A program made the position numbers and the translations under genes. From Methanobrevibacter sp. (GTDB taxonomy: Archaea; Methanobacteriota; Methanobacteria; Methanobacteriales; Methanobacteriaceae), in the NCBI RefSeq assembly GCF_030539875.1, contig NZ_JAUNXI010000011.1:1-64000 (forward strand): a stretch of 64,000 nucleotides of DNA, written 5' to 3'. The notes below the pieces were generated by a model. The model was given only the letters and a program-made list of their open reading frames with translations. It was not told the DNA's origin and made no database searches. This document shows, piece by piece, positions 38,242-47,909 of this stretch (position 1 is the first letter of the stretch; each line of letters begins with the position of its first letter).

Positions 38242-38826
38242 ATGAGCGATTTTATAATTAATATTGATGAAAATGTTTACATTCCAGCTGAAGACAGCTA
38301 TTTATTAGCTGATAATCTAGAAATTAAGGAAGGACAAAGCGTTTTAGAAATCGGAACAGGATCGGGCATTGTTGCAATGTATGCTTCAAGACTGACAGAT
38401 AAAATTACAGTGACAGATATTAATTTTGACGCTTGTGAACTTGCACGGAAAAACTTCAGGGAAAACAATATCAAGAATATTGAGATTTTGTTTGGAAATC
38501 TCTTTGAGCCTGTCAAAAATAGAAAGTTTGATGTAATTTTATTTAATACTCCATATCTGCCTACCGAAGATGGTGAAGTTTTTGATGACACTATAAATTA
38601 TGCATTCGATGGTGGATTAGACGGCAGGAAAGTGATAGATGTTTTTTTAAATGAAGTGGGAAATCATTTAAATGATGGAGGAATTGTCCAGTTGATTCAG
38701 TCTTCACTATCTGGCAATGAAGAAACTTTGGAAAAATTAGACAGATTGGGTTTTGTTGCAGAAATCGCGAAAAAAGAGCACTTCTTTTTTGAAGACATTA
38801 CATTAATCAATGCATATAAAATTTAA
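38242..38826 (+). CDS. HemK/PrmC-like protein methyltransferase
   Basis: A SAM-dependent methyltransferase of 194 residues in the archaeal HemK2/Mtq2 group, which methylates the glutamine of the GGQ motif in release factor aRF1. The SAM loop is LEIGTGSGIVAM. The catalytic motif reads NTPYLP where the family normally has NPPYLP, a conservative change that keeps the key Asn and Tyr. ATG 38242 overlaps the end of ksgA. The substrate is inferred from family. Confidence 0.85.
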   Translation: MSDFIINIDENVYIPAEDSYLLADNLEIKEGQSVLEIGTGSGIVAMYASRLTDKITVTDINFDACELARKNFRENNIKNIEILFGNLFEPVKNRKFDVILFNTPYLPTEDGEVFDDTINYAFDGGLDGRKVIDVFLNEVGNHLNDGGIVQLIQSSLSGNEETLEKLDRLGFVAEIAKKEHFFFEDITLINAYKI

Positions 38827-38829
38827 AAA

Positions 38830-38847
38830 GGAGAATTAAAATTCTCC
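38830..38847. terminator. Bidirectional hairpin between convergent genes
   Basis: GGAGAATT-AA-AATTCTCC is a perfect palindrome between the methyltransferase stop and the dapF stop, usable from both sides, with A/T runs on its left. Confidence 0.55.
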
Positions 38848-39696
38848 GTCATAAACAAGCTCTGCCGGACCTTCCATGAAAGCTCCAAGAGCATCATCTT
38901 TTTCATATACTCCGAACTTCAAGTCTCCGCCAGGTAAATGAAGTAACACATCACTGCCAAATAAACCCAGTTTATAACCGGAAATTGCTGTAGAGGTTGC
39001 TCCGGTACCGCAAGCAAGTGTTACGCCTGCACCCCTCTCCCATGTAATCATTTTGCCTTCGTTTTTAGAGATTACTTCTACAAAATGCACATTGATTTTT
39101 TCGGGAAACACCTCATGTGCTTCAATAGCCGGACCGTATCTGTTAATGTCAATTTCATCCACATCATCAACAAAAATAATTGCATGAGGATTTCCAACGC
39201 TGATGGCTGTCAGGTTAAATGTTGTATCTAAAACTTCCAACTTGCCGTCTAAAAATTCATCCTCATCACTATCCATCGGAATTTCAGGAGTTTTAAATGT
39301 TGACAATCCCATGTCCACCTTAAATAAAACCGGTTCATCACCATCAAGGGTAATTTCGATTGTTTTAATTCCCGCTCTTGTTTCAACAGTCATTTTTTCC
39401 TGTTTTAAAATGCCTTTTCTGTAAACAAAATCTCCAAAACATCTTATGCCGTTTCCGCACATTTCAGCTTCGCTTCCATCTGGATTAAACATCCTATATC
39501 CGATATCCGCAACTTCAGAAGGTTCTACAAATAAAACACCATCCCCTCCTACACCGAAGTTTCTGTGGCATAACATCCTGCATGCTTCAGGCTTGTCCTC
39601 CTCAGAGATAACTTTTCCTTTTGTCTCATCAATTATTGGAAAGTCATTGCCTATTCCATGCATTTTTGAAAATTTTAATCCCTTTAATTCCATCAT
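38836..39696 (-). CDS. dapF: Diaminopimelate epimerase
   Basis: DapF converts LL- to meso-diaminopimelate. The two catalytic cysteines lie in AEMCGNGIRCFG and TLACGTGATST. FSKMHGIGNDFPI opens the chain. The start may be the second ATG (39693). lysA precedes it by 9 bases in the same operon, so the pair completes lysine synthesis from diaminopimelate. Confidence 0.96.
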   Translation of the reverse strand: MMELKGLKFSKMHGIGNDFPIIDETKGKVISEEDKPEACRMLCHRNFGVGGDGVLFVEPSEVADIGYRMFNPDGSEAEMCGNGIRCFGDFVYRKGILKQEKMTVETRAGIKTIEITLDGDEPVLFKVDMGLSTFKTPEIPMDSDEDEFLDGKLEVLDTTFNLTAISVGNPHAIIFVDDVDEIDINRYGPAIEAHEVFPEKINVHFVEVISKNEGKMITWERGAGVTLACGTGATSTAISGYKLGLFGSDVLLHLPGGDLKFGVYEKDDALGAFMEGPAELVYDGEF

Positions 39697-39705
39697 GTTA
39701 TCAGC

Positions 39706-40989
39706 TTATTTTAAGTGTGGAGGAATTCTTTGTTTTGCGTATAAATCTTCAAAGGTTTCCCTTTCACGAACAAGAGAACATTTTCCATCAGTTACAAGGA
39801 CTTCAGAAGCTAAAGGTCTTGAATTATAGTTTGAAGACATGGTAAAACCATATGCTCCCGCATTTAAAATACCCAATACATCCCCTTCTTTAACTTCAGG
39901 CATTAATCTGTCACGTGCAAACAGATCCCCAGACTCACAAACATTTCCTGCAATATCCACTTCCTGAGTGTTTTCAAGATCCATTCTGCTTGCATCAACA
40001 ATATGGTGGTATGAATCATACATTGCAGGCCTTAAAAGTGTGTGGAAACCTGCATCCACACCGATGAATTTTCTGTAACTTTGTTTAATGCTGTTAACAG
40101 TTACTAAAAGAACGCTTGCATCCCCAACCAGATATCTGCCAGGTTCAAGATACATTGTAGGATTTCCCATGTCATATTGTTCTAATTTTTCCTTAAATAA
40201 TCCGATATTGACCTGTGCAAATTTATCCAAATCAAGAAGGTTTTCTTCAGGAGTGTAAGGAATACCTACTCCTCCACCAAAATCAACAAATTCAAAATCG
40301 ATTCCTGCTTCCTGATGAACTTTACCTGCAATATCCATAGTAGATTCAATAGCCAGTTTAAATGGTTCCGGATCTAAAATACCTGATCCGATATGAGAAT
40401 GCATACCGATAGGGTTAAATCCTAATTCTTTTGCCATTTCATATACTTCAACAGCTTCGGATTCCATAATTCCAAATTTACTCATTACCCCTCCGGTAAT
40501 ACAGTGGTCGTGGTGCCCCGCACCTACCATCGGATTTACTCTAAATGATATTTTTAATCCTTCAGGATCAACAACACCCGCCAATCTTTTAAGTGCAGAT
40601 ACAGAGTCAATATTTAAAACTGCACCTTCATCATGGACAAATTTCAATTCATCATCGGTGATGTTATTGCCTGTAAATAATATCCTGTCTCCTGAAAATC
40701 CGAGCATTTTTGAAATATGGACTTCACCCGGAGAAACTGCGTCAACACAACAGCCTTCACTTTCTAAAATTTTCATTACTGCAAGGTTGGTGTTGGCTTT
40801 GCATGCATAGAATACTTTAAAATCAGAGTAATATTTTGAAAAAGTTGAGTAAAATCTATTATAGTTATCCCTTATTCTATTTTCATCGATTACATAAGTT
40901 GGAGTTCCAAATTCATCTGCAATGTCAATTGCATCTGCTCCACCAATATCCAAATGATTTTTATCATTGACTTTAATATTTAAATCCAT
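39706..40989 (-). CDS. lysA: Diaminopimelate decarboxylase
   Basis: A PLP enzyme (fold type III) making lysine from meso-diaminopimelate. The PLP lysine is in [10 protein letters not shown], the phosphate-binding glycines in [12 protein letters not shown], and the C-terminal active-site Cys in [13 protein letters not shown]. The length of 427 residues is usual. It is the first gene of the lysA-dapF operon. Confidence 0.96.
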   Translation of the reverse strand: MDLNIKVNDKNHLDIGGADAIDIADEFGTPTYVIDENRIRDNYNRFYSTFSKYYSDFKVFYACKANTNLAVMKILESEGCCVDAVSPGEVHISKMLGFSGDRILFTGNNITDDELKFVHDEGAVLNIDSVSALKRLAGVVDPEGLKISFRVNPMVGAGHHDHCITGGVMSKFGIMESEAVEVYEMAKELGFNPIGMHSHIGSGILDPEPFKLAIESTMDIAGKVHQEAGIDFEFVDFGGGVGIPYTPEENLLDLDKFAQVNIGLFKEKLEQYDMGNPTMYLEPGRYLVGDASVLLVTVNSIKQSYRKFIGVDAGFHTLLRPAMYDSYHHIVDASRMDLENTQEVDIAGNVCESGDLFARDRLMPEVKEGDVLGILNAGAYGFTMSSNYNSRPLASEVLVTDGKCSLVRERETFEDLYAKQRIPPHLK

Positions 40990-41122
40990 AGTAAAAAAAC
41001 TCCTAAAAAAGTTACATTATAGATTTAGTTATCTTTTTTAAGCTATTTAAAACTAATGAAGGAAATTTGTTTTCCGTTTAAATTAATTAATAGGAAATTA
41101 AAAATAAATACCAGGTGAGAAA

Positions 41123-41527
41123 ATGAACAAATTTTTTGGTCTTACAGTCAGAGCCGTAATTAAAAATAATGACGGTGAAATTTTAATCCTCAAAAGACAT
41201 CCCATGTCTAAGACAGACCCTGAAATGTGGGAACTTCCAGGAGGAAAAGTGGAAAATGGAGAAGAATTCACTACTGCACTAATTCGTGAAATAAAAGAAG
41301 AAACCAATCTTGATTGCAAAATAGGAGATTTTTATGAAGCTGTGCAGAACAATTACTCCCATAAAAGAACATTGCAGCTGGTGATGTATTTAGACAATGT
41401 AGAAGGCAACATCAAAATAAGTGAGGAGCACACAGAGTTTATGTGGGCAAACACAGATAAAATAAGAACACTTGAAATATCCAGTTCATTGAAAAAAACA
41501 TTGGCAAAAAGGAATTGGGAAATCTAA
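41123..41527 (+). CDS. NUDIX hydrolase
   Basis: A 134-residue NUDIX protein. The NUDIX box is intact (GGKVENGEEFTTALIREIKEETNL), holding the metal-binding REIKEE. The N-terminal FGLTVRAVIKNNDGEILILKRHP is like the MutT/ADP-ribose types. The substrate is not readable. GGTGAG precedes the ATG. It converges with the zinc-ribbon gene and overlaps it by 4 bases. Confidence 0.88.
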   Translation: MNKFFGLTVRAVIKNNDGEILILKRHPMSKTDPEMWELPGGKVENGEEFTTALIREIKEETNLDCKIGDFYEAVQNNYSHKRTLQLVMYLDNVEGNIKISEEHTEFMWANTDKIRTLEISSSLKKTLAKRNWEI

Positions 41528-42231
41528 TCAACCATTTTTGCATCAGTTGCAATTAGATAACCTTCCCTGCATTTTGGACATAAGAAATACTCTTCATCAA
41601 ATGAATGAAGATTTCCCCGGCAGCCGGGACAATTGTAATTGTAGTCAAACAGCAGAACTGTTAGGTCATGAGTATGCTGCTTAAGAATATATCTTATTGA
41701 ATCCTCATCAATGTCATCCTGATTTTGCATTACAACGAATTTATTGATTTGTTTTTTACAGTCCTCACAGTAATAACCATAATACCGACCCCAAAAACTA
41801 TATTCATTATTATTTACAAAATCATGAGCGTATGAATCTTCAATTATAAAATTACCTTGTTTATCAAATGCAAATTCTTTTTGTGATTTTAATTTCAGAT
41901 TTTTTGAGCAATAAATGCAATTCTGAAACTTGTTGTCAAATTTGATAATCTTAAGACCGCAGCCATAATCTTCAATTATATTAATAATTTCTTCATTGCT
42001 CAATTTTGATGAATTTTCTGAAATTGAAAATTCCCTAACAGTGCTTTGACAGTCATAACAATAATATTCATAATAATAACCGCTGACCAATGCTTTTGAC
42101 ATCTCCCTAGAAGTCATCAGCACCAACATTGAAACACTGATTTCAAGATTTTTATCAATCCAGAATACTTCCAGATCATGAATATGTTCATAGCCGCAGA
42201 CATCACATTCATATCTGATAAACTGACCCAT
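41524..42231 (-). CDS. Protein with six CxxC motifs in a duplicated zinc-ribbon arrangement
   Basis: No family is recognised. The chain has six CxxC pairs (CDVC, CYDC, CIYC, CEDC, CPGC, CPKC). Two related halves are visible: YYYEYYCYDCQSTVREF with a helix and FDNKFQNCIYCSKNL, and then GRYYGYYCEDCKKQINKF with a helix and FDYNYNCPGCRGNL. Each half would form a split zinc ribbon. This resembles an internal duplication. It lies 8 bases downstream of argD in the same direction, probably as an operon, but gives no clue to function. Confidence 0.75.
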   Translation of the reverse strand: MGQFIRYECDVCGYEHIHDLEVFWIDKNLEISVSMLVLMTSREMSKALVSGYYYEYYCYDCQSTVREFSISENSSKLSNEEIINIIEDYGCGLKIIKFDNKFQNCIYCSKNLKLKSQKEFAFDKQGNFIIEDSYAHDFVNNNEYSFWGRYYGYYCEDCKKQINKFVVMQNQDDIDEDSIRYILKQHTHDLTVLLFDYNYNCPGCRGNLHSFDEEYFLCPKCREGYLIATDAKMVD

Positions 42232-42239
42232 ACTAAAAC

Positions 42240-43400
42240 CTATAATATTTCATCTAAAGCCTTGACAAAAACATCGATGTCTTCTTTAGTAATTATTAAT
42301 GGAGGAACAAATCTTAAAACATTTCCGGCAGTGCAGTTAATTAAAAATCCTGCTTCCCTTAGTTTATCAACATATTCCGCACCAGGTTTAGTTAATTCCA
42401 AACCGATAATTAATCCTTTGCCCCTTACTTCAGAAATAATTTCTTTATCTAATTTTTTCAGTTCACCGATAAAGTAATCGCCGACTTCATTAACATTATC
42501 CAATATGCCATTATCAATGATTTCATCTAAAACAGCGTTTGCCGCCGCACACACAAGCGGTCCGCCACCAAATGTAGTTCCATGATCTCCAGGTACAAAT
42601 GCACCAGCCACTTTTTCGGTTGCAAGAATTCCTCCCATAGGAACTCCTCCTCCGATACCTTTAGCCATTGTCATAATATCCGGCTTAACGCCGAATAATT
42701 CATGTGCAAATAATGTTCCGCATCTTCCAAATCCTGTTTGAACTTCATCTACAATAAAAACAATATCCTTCTCATTGCAGATTTTTTCAATTTCTTTTAA
42801 ATAATCTGCATCCGGAACATTGACTCCTCCTTCACCCTGAATCGGTTCTACAATAATGGCTGCAGTATTTTCGGTTATTGCTTCTTTGATAGCTTCAATA
42901 TCATTATACGGAACATTAATAAATCCTTTTGGCATTACCGCTTTAAATGGTTCGTGATATTCTTCATGTCCTGTTGCTGCAAGAGTCATTAATGTTCTTC
43001 CGTGGAACGAATCGACAGTAGAAATAATTTCACTTTTGCCTGTGTATTTTACGGCTAATTTTATAGCTCCCTCATTAGCCTCAGCACCGCTGTTTGCATA
43101 AAATATTCTATCAAATGCAGTTAAATCAATTAATTTTTTAGCATATAACAATGCAGGCTCATTATAATAAATACTTGAAATGTGAATGAGTTTTTCAGCT
43201 TGATCTTGTATGGCTTTTACAAGTTTTGGATGATTATGGCCTAATGCATTTACAGCAATCCCTGCAAACATGTCCAAATATTCATTTCCGTCAATGTCGG
43301 TAACTTTAACACCTTCACCATGGTCAAGAACGAGAGGTTGTCTTGTGAAAGTGTTTATGAAATAATCATCTTCAATTTTAATTAATTCGTGAGTATTCAT
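42240..43400 (-). CDS. argD: Acetylornithine aminotransferase
   Basis: A class III PLP aminotransferase of arginine synthesis (N-acetylglutamate semialdehyde to N-acetylornithine). FIVDEVQTGFGRCG and the PLP lysine in TMAKGIGGGVPMGG are clear, and YANSGAEANEGAIKLA marks the substrate/PLP region. The length is normal at 386. The enzyme may also act on succinyldiaminopimelate, as ArgD does in some species. Confidence 0.93.
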   Translation of the reverse strand: MNTHELIKIEDDYFINTFTRQPLVLDHGEGVKVTDIDGNEYLDMFAGIAVNALGHNHPKLVKAIQDQAEKLIHISSIYYNEPALLYAKKLIDLTAFDRIFYANSGAEANEGAIKLAVKYTGKSEIISTVDSFHGRTLMTLAATGHEEYHEPFKAVMPKGFINVPYNDIEAIKEAITENTAAIIVEPIQGEGGVNVPDADYLKEIEKICNEKDIVFIVDEVQTGFGRCGTLFAHELFGVKPDIMTMAKGIGGGVPMGGILATEKVAGAFVPGDHGTTFGGGPLVCAAANAVLDEIIDNGILDNVNEVGDYFIGELKKLDKEIISEVRGKGLIIGLELTKPGAEYVDKLREAGFLINCTAGNVLRFVPPLIITKEDIDVFVKALDEIL

Positions 43401-43471
43401 TTTATCCTTCCATAAACTATTTAATCATTAATATTTATAGTATTAATGTTATTTAAAAATTAGGTGATAAA

Positions 43472-43903
43472 ATGAAAGTCGCAATAATCAAAACCGATAA
43501 AGGGGATATTGAACTTGAATTATTCCCAAATGAAGCACCTGGAACTGTAGCAAACTTTGAAAAACTAATCAAAGAAGGATTTTATGACGGATTAACTTTC
43601 CACAGAGTCATCCCCAACTTTGTAATTCAAGGAGGATGTCCTGTTGGAAACGGTACTGGCGGACCTGGTTACACTATCAAATGTGAAACTGAAGGAAACC
43701 CTCACAGACACGGAACCGGTGCATTATCCATGGCACACGCTGGAAAAGATACTGGTGGAAGCCAATTCTTTATTACCCACTGCCCACAACCACACTTAGA
43801 CGGAGTACACACCGTATTCGGTCAAGTTATCAAAGGTCAGGATGTTGTTGACGCCATTAAACAAGGCGATAAAATGAACAAAGTGACCGTAGAAGAAAGA
43901 TAA
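43472..43903 (+). CDS. Cyclophilin-type peptidyl-prolyl isomerase
   Basis: A 143-residue single-domain cyclophilin without signal peptide, so cytoplasmic. [15 protein letters not shown] holds the catalytic Arg and Phe, and [20 protein letters not shown] and [12 protein letters not shown] complete the active site. GGTGAT precedes the ATG. The last residues and TAA stop form part of a terminator hairpin. Confidence 0.95.
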   Translation: MKVAIIKTDKGDIELELFPNEAPGTVANFEKLIKEGFYDGLTFHRVIPNFVIQGGCPVGNGTGGPGYTIKCETEGNPHRHGTGALSMAHAGKDTGGSQFFITHCPQPHLDGVHTVFGQVIKGQDVVDAIKQGDKMNKVTVEER

Positions 43904-43926
43904 ACTTATCTTTCTCATTTTTATTT
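43894..43926 (+). terminator. Stop-codon-embedded terminator of the cyclophilin gene
   Basis: AGAAAGATAA mirrors TTATCTTTCT around the TAA stop, followed by CATTTTTATTTT. Confidence 0.65.
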
Positions 43927-44214
43927 TACCAACATATTTTCAAAAAAGTTATTTCAAGAATTTAGAAAAATTTAATGCTGATTTTCACTACTTTTGATTT
44001 AATCCTTAAAGTTTTTAAAAACAGATTTGCAGACCTCACCTCAGAATTATAAAAACAGTTCCACCTATGATGAATATAATATGATAACGGTGCTGCCAAA
44101 TAATACTTTCAGATATCAGATGTGAAAGGGATTAACATCAAATCAGAGTTTTCACTAAAACATAACCTCCTGCATCAACAATCATTGTAGGATATCGATA
44201 TTCTGCAGTTATCC
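43927..44214. other. Intergenic region downstream of the cyclophilin gene
   Basis: No gene is called. On the minus strand, 44145-44217 contains a short open stretch reading PTMIVDAGGYVLVKTLI that could be a decayed gene end, but nothing else supports it. Confidence 0.4.
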
Positions 44215-45129
44215 TTATTTTAGCTTATCCATTAAGCCCGATTTTCTTGCATAATGAAACATGTATAATTGAACATAACCTGCATTATTGCCAAATTCTT
44301 CCATTCCAAATTCCCTTACCTTAGAAACACTAATATCTGCACCGTCAAAGTACAAATATGATACAATACGTTTTATCCATACATCTGATGGAAACGCTTC
44401 CCTAAAGTTAAATCCATAAAGCAATATGCAATCGGCTACCTTTGGGCCTACACCCGGAACTTTTATGATGGTTTCAAATGCCTCGTCATAACTCATTTTC
44501 GGAATTTCTGAAAGGTCAATTTCAAGTGTAAAAAGTTCAGTTGCTTTTCTGATATATGGTGCCCTATATCCAACACCGCACTCTTTTAAATTGTTTTTAC
44601 ACTTGCAAATATCATCTGCATCTGTCAAGCCATATTCTTCATCATCATCTAAGAAGACCTTTTGAAGAGTTGAAATATCTGGAAACGTGTAAAATCCATT
44701 ATATTCGCAACCCCATTTCTGTTTAATATCTGAAATTGACTTTGTCCAGCGTTTTATAGAATTATTTGCAGAACAAATCGAAGAAATAACACATTCAAAT
44801 GGATTCGGGGCTAAAAATAGTCTTAAACCATTGCAAAACTCAGACATTTCAGCCAGTTCTGCATGATTTGATAAATATTTATAAAATTTATTTAAGTCAA
44901 AATTTAAATCATATACATGATTCAAACAGGAGATGGCGTCTTTTTGGGATATATCTCCAGCATAGTTAAAATCTAGAAATTCATCTGATTGTTTAACATC
45001 AAAAATAACAGGTTCGTTATTAACTAAAATAACTTCACTGTAGGAATCGTTCACTTTCTTCCAGGCAGGCTGTGATGTTTGGCCCGAAATTTGGGTTAAT
45101 TCTAAATCGATTGGAGAATTTATTATCAT
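44215..45129 (-). CDS. OGG1-like 8-oxoguanine DNA glycosylase
   Basis: A 304-residue helix-hairpin-helix glycosylase of the OGG1 branch. The N-terminal [14 protein letters not shown] matches the TLxxGQ motif of OGG1. [17 protein letters not shown] is the HhH region with the catalytic Lys (position as in OGG1), followed by [12 protein letters not shown] with the GPD-type Asp. Predicted role: excision of oxidised guanine from DNA. The start ATG overlaps the hisF stop by 4 bases, so they are translationally coupled. Confidence 0.85.
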   Translation of the reverse strand: MIINSPIDLELTQISGQTSQPAWKKVNDSYSEVILVNNEPVIFDVKQSDEFLDFNYAGDISQKDAISCLNHVYDLNFDLNKFYKYLSNHAELAEMSEFCNGLRLFLAPNPFECVISSICSANNSIKRWTKSISDIKQKWGCEYNGFYTFPDISTLQKVFLDDDEEYGLTDADDICKCKNNLKECGVGYRAPYIRKATELFTLEIDLSEIPKMSYDEAFETIIKVPGVGPKVADCILLYGFNFREAFPSDVWIKRIVSYLYFDGADISVSKVREFGMEEFGNNAGYVQLYMFHYARKSGLMDKLK

Positions 45130-45950
45130 AAACGAACAGCAACATTATTTTCTTTTAAGTATTCTTTTACTTCGCCGATGGAATACTGATTAAAGTGGAA
45201 TATACTGGCTGCAAGTGCTGCACTAACATCAGTTTTTTCAAATACTTCAAGAATATCTTTTGGTTCACCAACACCGCCACTTGCAATAATCGGAATATCA
45301 ACAGCGTCGTTAATAGCTTTATTTAAGTCTATATCATATCCATTTTGAGTTCCATCCCCATCCATACTTGTCAAAAGGATTTCACCAGCACCTAACTCCT
45401 GACATCTCTGTGCCCACTGAATTGCGTCAATGCCTGTAAACTCACGTCCGCCATAAATGCTTGAATCAAACCAGCAAAAACCCTTATCGGTTTCGACAAC
45501 AGTTTTGTCAGGCACATCATCCGGATGTGAAACATATCTTCTTTTTGCATCAATTCCAATAACAACTGCCTGTGATCCGACAACTTTTGAAGCTTCTGTT
45601 AACAGTTCAGGATTTTTGATAGCTGCAGTGTTGGTGGAGCATTTATCGGCTCCTGCCCTAAGCATTTTAATATAATCTTCAACGCGTCTGATTCCACCGC
45701 CTACACAAATAGGCATGAATACATTTTCAGTCAATCTGTCAATAACATCCGCCATTGTAGCGCGCCTTTCATGTGATGCTGTAATGTCCAATACAACAAT
45801 TTCATCAGCACCTTCCTCATAGTATCTTGTTGCAAGATCTACCGGGTTTCCGGCATATTTAATCTCTTTAAACTCAACGCCTTTTACAACCCTGCCTTCC
45901 GGAACTTGCAGGTCACAATCCAGACAGGGAATAATTCTTTTAGTTAACAT
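45126..45950 (-). CDS. hisF: Imidazole glycerol phosphate synthase, cyclase subunit
   Basis: HisF forms imidazole glycerol phosphate in histidine synthesis together with HisH. It is a TIM barrel with [21 protein letters not shown] and [11 protein letters not shown] at the first strands, the catalytic Asp positions in both halves, and [13 protein letters not shown] and [10 protein letters not shown]. At 274 residues it is slightly longer than the bacterial form, with a small insertion after [12 protein letters not shown]. hisH is not nearby. Confidence 0.95.
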   Translation of the reverse strand: MLTKRIIPCLDCDLQVPEGRVVKGVEFKEIKYAGNPVDLATRYYEEGADEIVVLDITASHERRATMADVIDRLTENVFMPICVGGGIRRVEDYIKMLRAGADKCSTNTAAIKNPELLTEASKVVGSQAVVIGIDAKRRYVSHPDDVPDKTVVETDKGFCWFDSSIYGGREFTGIDAIQWAQRCQELGAGEILLTSMDGDGTQNGYDIDLNKAINDAVDIPIIASGGVGEPKDILEVFEKTDVSAALAASIFHFNQYSIGEVKEYLKENNVAVRL

Positions 45951-45959
45951 TTTATCAAA

Positions 45960-45997
45960 AAAAAAAAAGATGTATTGTTTTTAAAAAAAAAAACAAT
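45960..45997 (-). terminator. Terminator of secG
   Basis: On the minus strand ATTGTTTTT and AAAAACAAT pair around an A/T loop and are followed by ACATC and a run of twelve T. It lies between the secG stop and hisF. Confidence 0.55.
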
Positions 45998-45998
45998 A

Positions 45999-46160
45999 TT
46001 AAGCTGAATATCTTAAAACGAAACATAAAATAGCTATAATAACTGTAGCTACAACAACATGTTCAGGAGAAAGTTTTGGTCCGAGACTTTCTTCATCAAA
46101 GTATCTTACTAAACCTGCACCTGTTTGAGGCATAGAAATCTTATCATTTTTTTTACCCAT
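45999..46160 (-). CDS. secG: Preprotein translocase subunit SecG / Sec61-beta
   Basis: A 53-residue small membrane protein. MPQTGAGLVRYFDEE in the cytoplasmic N-terminal half and a single C-terminal hydrophobic span (HVVVATVIIAILCFVLRY) are exactly the archaeal Sec61-beta pattern. It joins SecY and SecE in the protein-export channel. GGGAGAT precedes the ATG, and a TATA-like element (CTTATATAC on the minus strand, about 46215-46223) suggests its own promoter after moaC. Confidence 0.92.
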   Translation of the reverse strand: MGKKNDKISMPQTGAGLVRYFDEESLGPKLSPEHVVVATVIIAILCFVLRYSA

Positions 46161-46226
46161 AATAATCTCCCATAATAATTAATAAATAATAATGCTTATA
46201 CTTATTTTCTTTATAGTATATAAGTT

Positions 46227-46694
46227 TTAAATTTTTTCTTTCTTTATTACTTGAATATCACTGATTTTCGTATCAGGATATTGTCCATTTTCATCTTTTT
46301 CAACTGCTTTAACCATATCCCATACAGTGAGTAATGCCACACTTACACCAGTAATGGCTTCCATTTCAACACCGGTTTTGCCCAATGTGTTTACTGCACA
46401 TGTAGCAATGATTTCATCATCTTTTACTTCAAAATCCAGTTCAATACCTGTTAATGCCAATGGATGGCAGAGGGGGATTATTGAAGAGGTATTTTTAACT
46501 GCTTGAATTCCTGCAATTTGAGCAGTTGTTAAAACATTTCCCTTTTTAATTTCTTCGTTTTGAATTAAATCAATTGTAGTTTTATCTAAGAATATGCTGC
46601 CCTTTGCAATAGCTCTTCTTTTTTGATCAGGTTTTTCACCTACTTCAACCATGTGCACTCCAGTTTCTGTTAAATGTGTAAATTTTTCTGCCAT
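46227..46694 (-). CDS. moaC: Cyclic pyranopterin monophosphate synthase
   Basis: MoaC completes the first step of molybdopterin synthesis started by MoaA. The motifs RRAIAKGSI, AGIQAVKNTSSIIPLCHPLALTG (metal/substrate region) and GKTGVEMEAITGVSVALLT are diagnostic, and the length of 155 is normal. It follows pus10 after 5 bases in what looks like the ffh-pus10-moaC operon, far from moaA (13.9 kb). Confidence 0.96.
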   Translation of the reverse strand: MAEKFTHLTETGVHMVEVGEKPDQKRRAIAKGSIFLDKTTIDLIQNEEIKKGNVLTTAQIAGIQAVKNTSSIIPLCHPLALTGIELDFEVKDDEIIATCAVNTLGKTGVEMEAITGVSVALLTVWDMVKAVEKDENGQYPDTKISDIQVIKKEKI

Positions 46695-46699
46695 ATTAT

Positions 46700-47908
46700 C
46701 TATTTCTCACTTACTTCCATTACATCCAATTGCTGACAAATTGTCCCAACACCCAATATTTCACTTACATTTGGCTTGCTTCTTCCTTCATCGCCGGAAA
46801 TCAATTCCTTAATATATAATCCTCCTTCTGTTTTAATAGTCAGACTAAAATGTTTATCGTCGATTATTTCATAAGATAAATCTAAAACATGTTTGATACG
46901 TGTTTTATCAGCACGTCTTCTCATTACTCTTAAAGGAGTTTGTTGATGAATTTCATCTAATTTTAGCAATTCATCAAGTTTTGATTCATCGAAGTTTTCA
47001 TCACATTCGACTATTGCATTATAAATTTTATAAGCGTCGGGTGAAGACTGTTTGATTTCCGCTTTCCTGCTTCTTTTACATAAATGCAGGTTATGATAAG
47101 CGGTTTTACCTTCATTAATTTTATTTACATCCTCTTCTATTTTAGGCAAATCAATATTTCTTATTATAGGTTCCTTAATTTCCAATACAAATGGCCTTCC
47201 GGAACCCAGCATCAAAACATCAATGTCTTCACGACCCGCACCATGGAATTTAGCTTCCCTTCCTTTAGTTAAAGTCAATACATGCTCGGAAATTAGTTCT
47301 TCAACTGAATTAGGATATTGCTTTCCTGTGAAGTTGCACACTTCACATCCCCTTCCCTTACATTTGGTACATGGCCACTTAGTTTGCGGAATTCCTCTTT
47401 GGAATTTATTATATTTGCCTTCAATATATAACGGATTAATCTGAATTTTAACTTTCACATCACCTGTCAGGTTAATATTAAAAACAATGTCCTGATTTTC
47501 AAATCCTGCTTCTTTATCATAAATTTCCCAGATTCCAAGACCAATTAATCTGTTTATTTCTTTTTTTATGGTCTCAACTGTTAAATTGAATTTTTCAGAC
47601 AGCGCATCATCACGCTCCTGGATGTCTTTAGGAATCTTTGAACCAACTAAAAATGTTTCAAATTCAATGCCTAGGTGATTGATTTTATCATCGATTTTCT
47701 TATATAGCTCATCATTAATTTTATCAAAGATATTATTGCAAATCACACAATCAACATCATCTAAATTAATATTTAGTTCATTGCAGACTTTATCTGCTCT
47801 TTCAATGTTATTGTTGCCTTCTATTGTTTTAGATAATTTGCGCCCAAGACAACTTTTACAGATTTTGCCGTCAGTTTCATCTAAAATTTGTTTTGCAAGC
47901 TCATACAT
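46700..47908 (-). CDS. pus10: tRNA pseudouridine synthase Pus10
   Basis: Pus10 makes pseudouridine 54 and 55 in archaeal tRNA. The N-terminal THUMP-like part has zinc Cys pairs (CKSCLGRKL and CVICNNI, plus CTKCKGRGCEVC further on). The catalytic core reads EAKFHGAGREDIDVLMLG, with the catalytic Asp, and RPFVLEIKEP. At 402 residues it is as expected. It starts 1 base after the ffh stop. Confidence 0.95.
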   Translation of the reverse strand: MYELAKQILDETDGKICKSCLGRKLSKTIEGNNNIERADKVCNELNINLDDVDCVICNNIFDKINDELYKKIDDKINHLGIEFETFLVGSKIPKDIQERDDALSEKFNLTVETIKKEINRLIGLGIWEIYDKEAGFENQDIVFNINLTGDVKVKIQINPLYIEGKYNKFQRGIPQTKWPCTKCKGRGCEVCNFTGKQYPNSVEELISEHVLTLTKGREAKFHGAGREDIDVLMLGSGRPFVLEIKEPIIRNIDLPKIEEDVNKINEGKTAYHNLHLCKRSRKAEIKQSSPDAYKIYNAIVECDENFDESKLDELLKLDEIHQQTPLRVMRRRADKTRIKHVLDLSYEIIDDKHFSLTIKTEGGLYIKELISGDEGRSKPNVSEILGVGTICQQLDVMEVSEK

Positions 47909-47909
47909 G

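Noticed and set aside
44145-44217. Fragment reading PTMIVDAGGYVLVKTLI on the minus strand
   Set aside because: Too short and without start signals. Kept only as a note in the intergenic entry.
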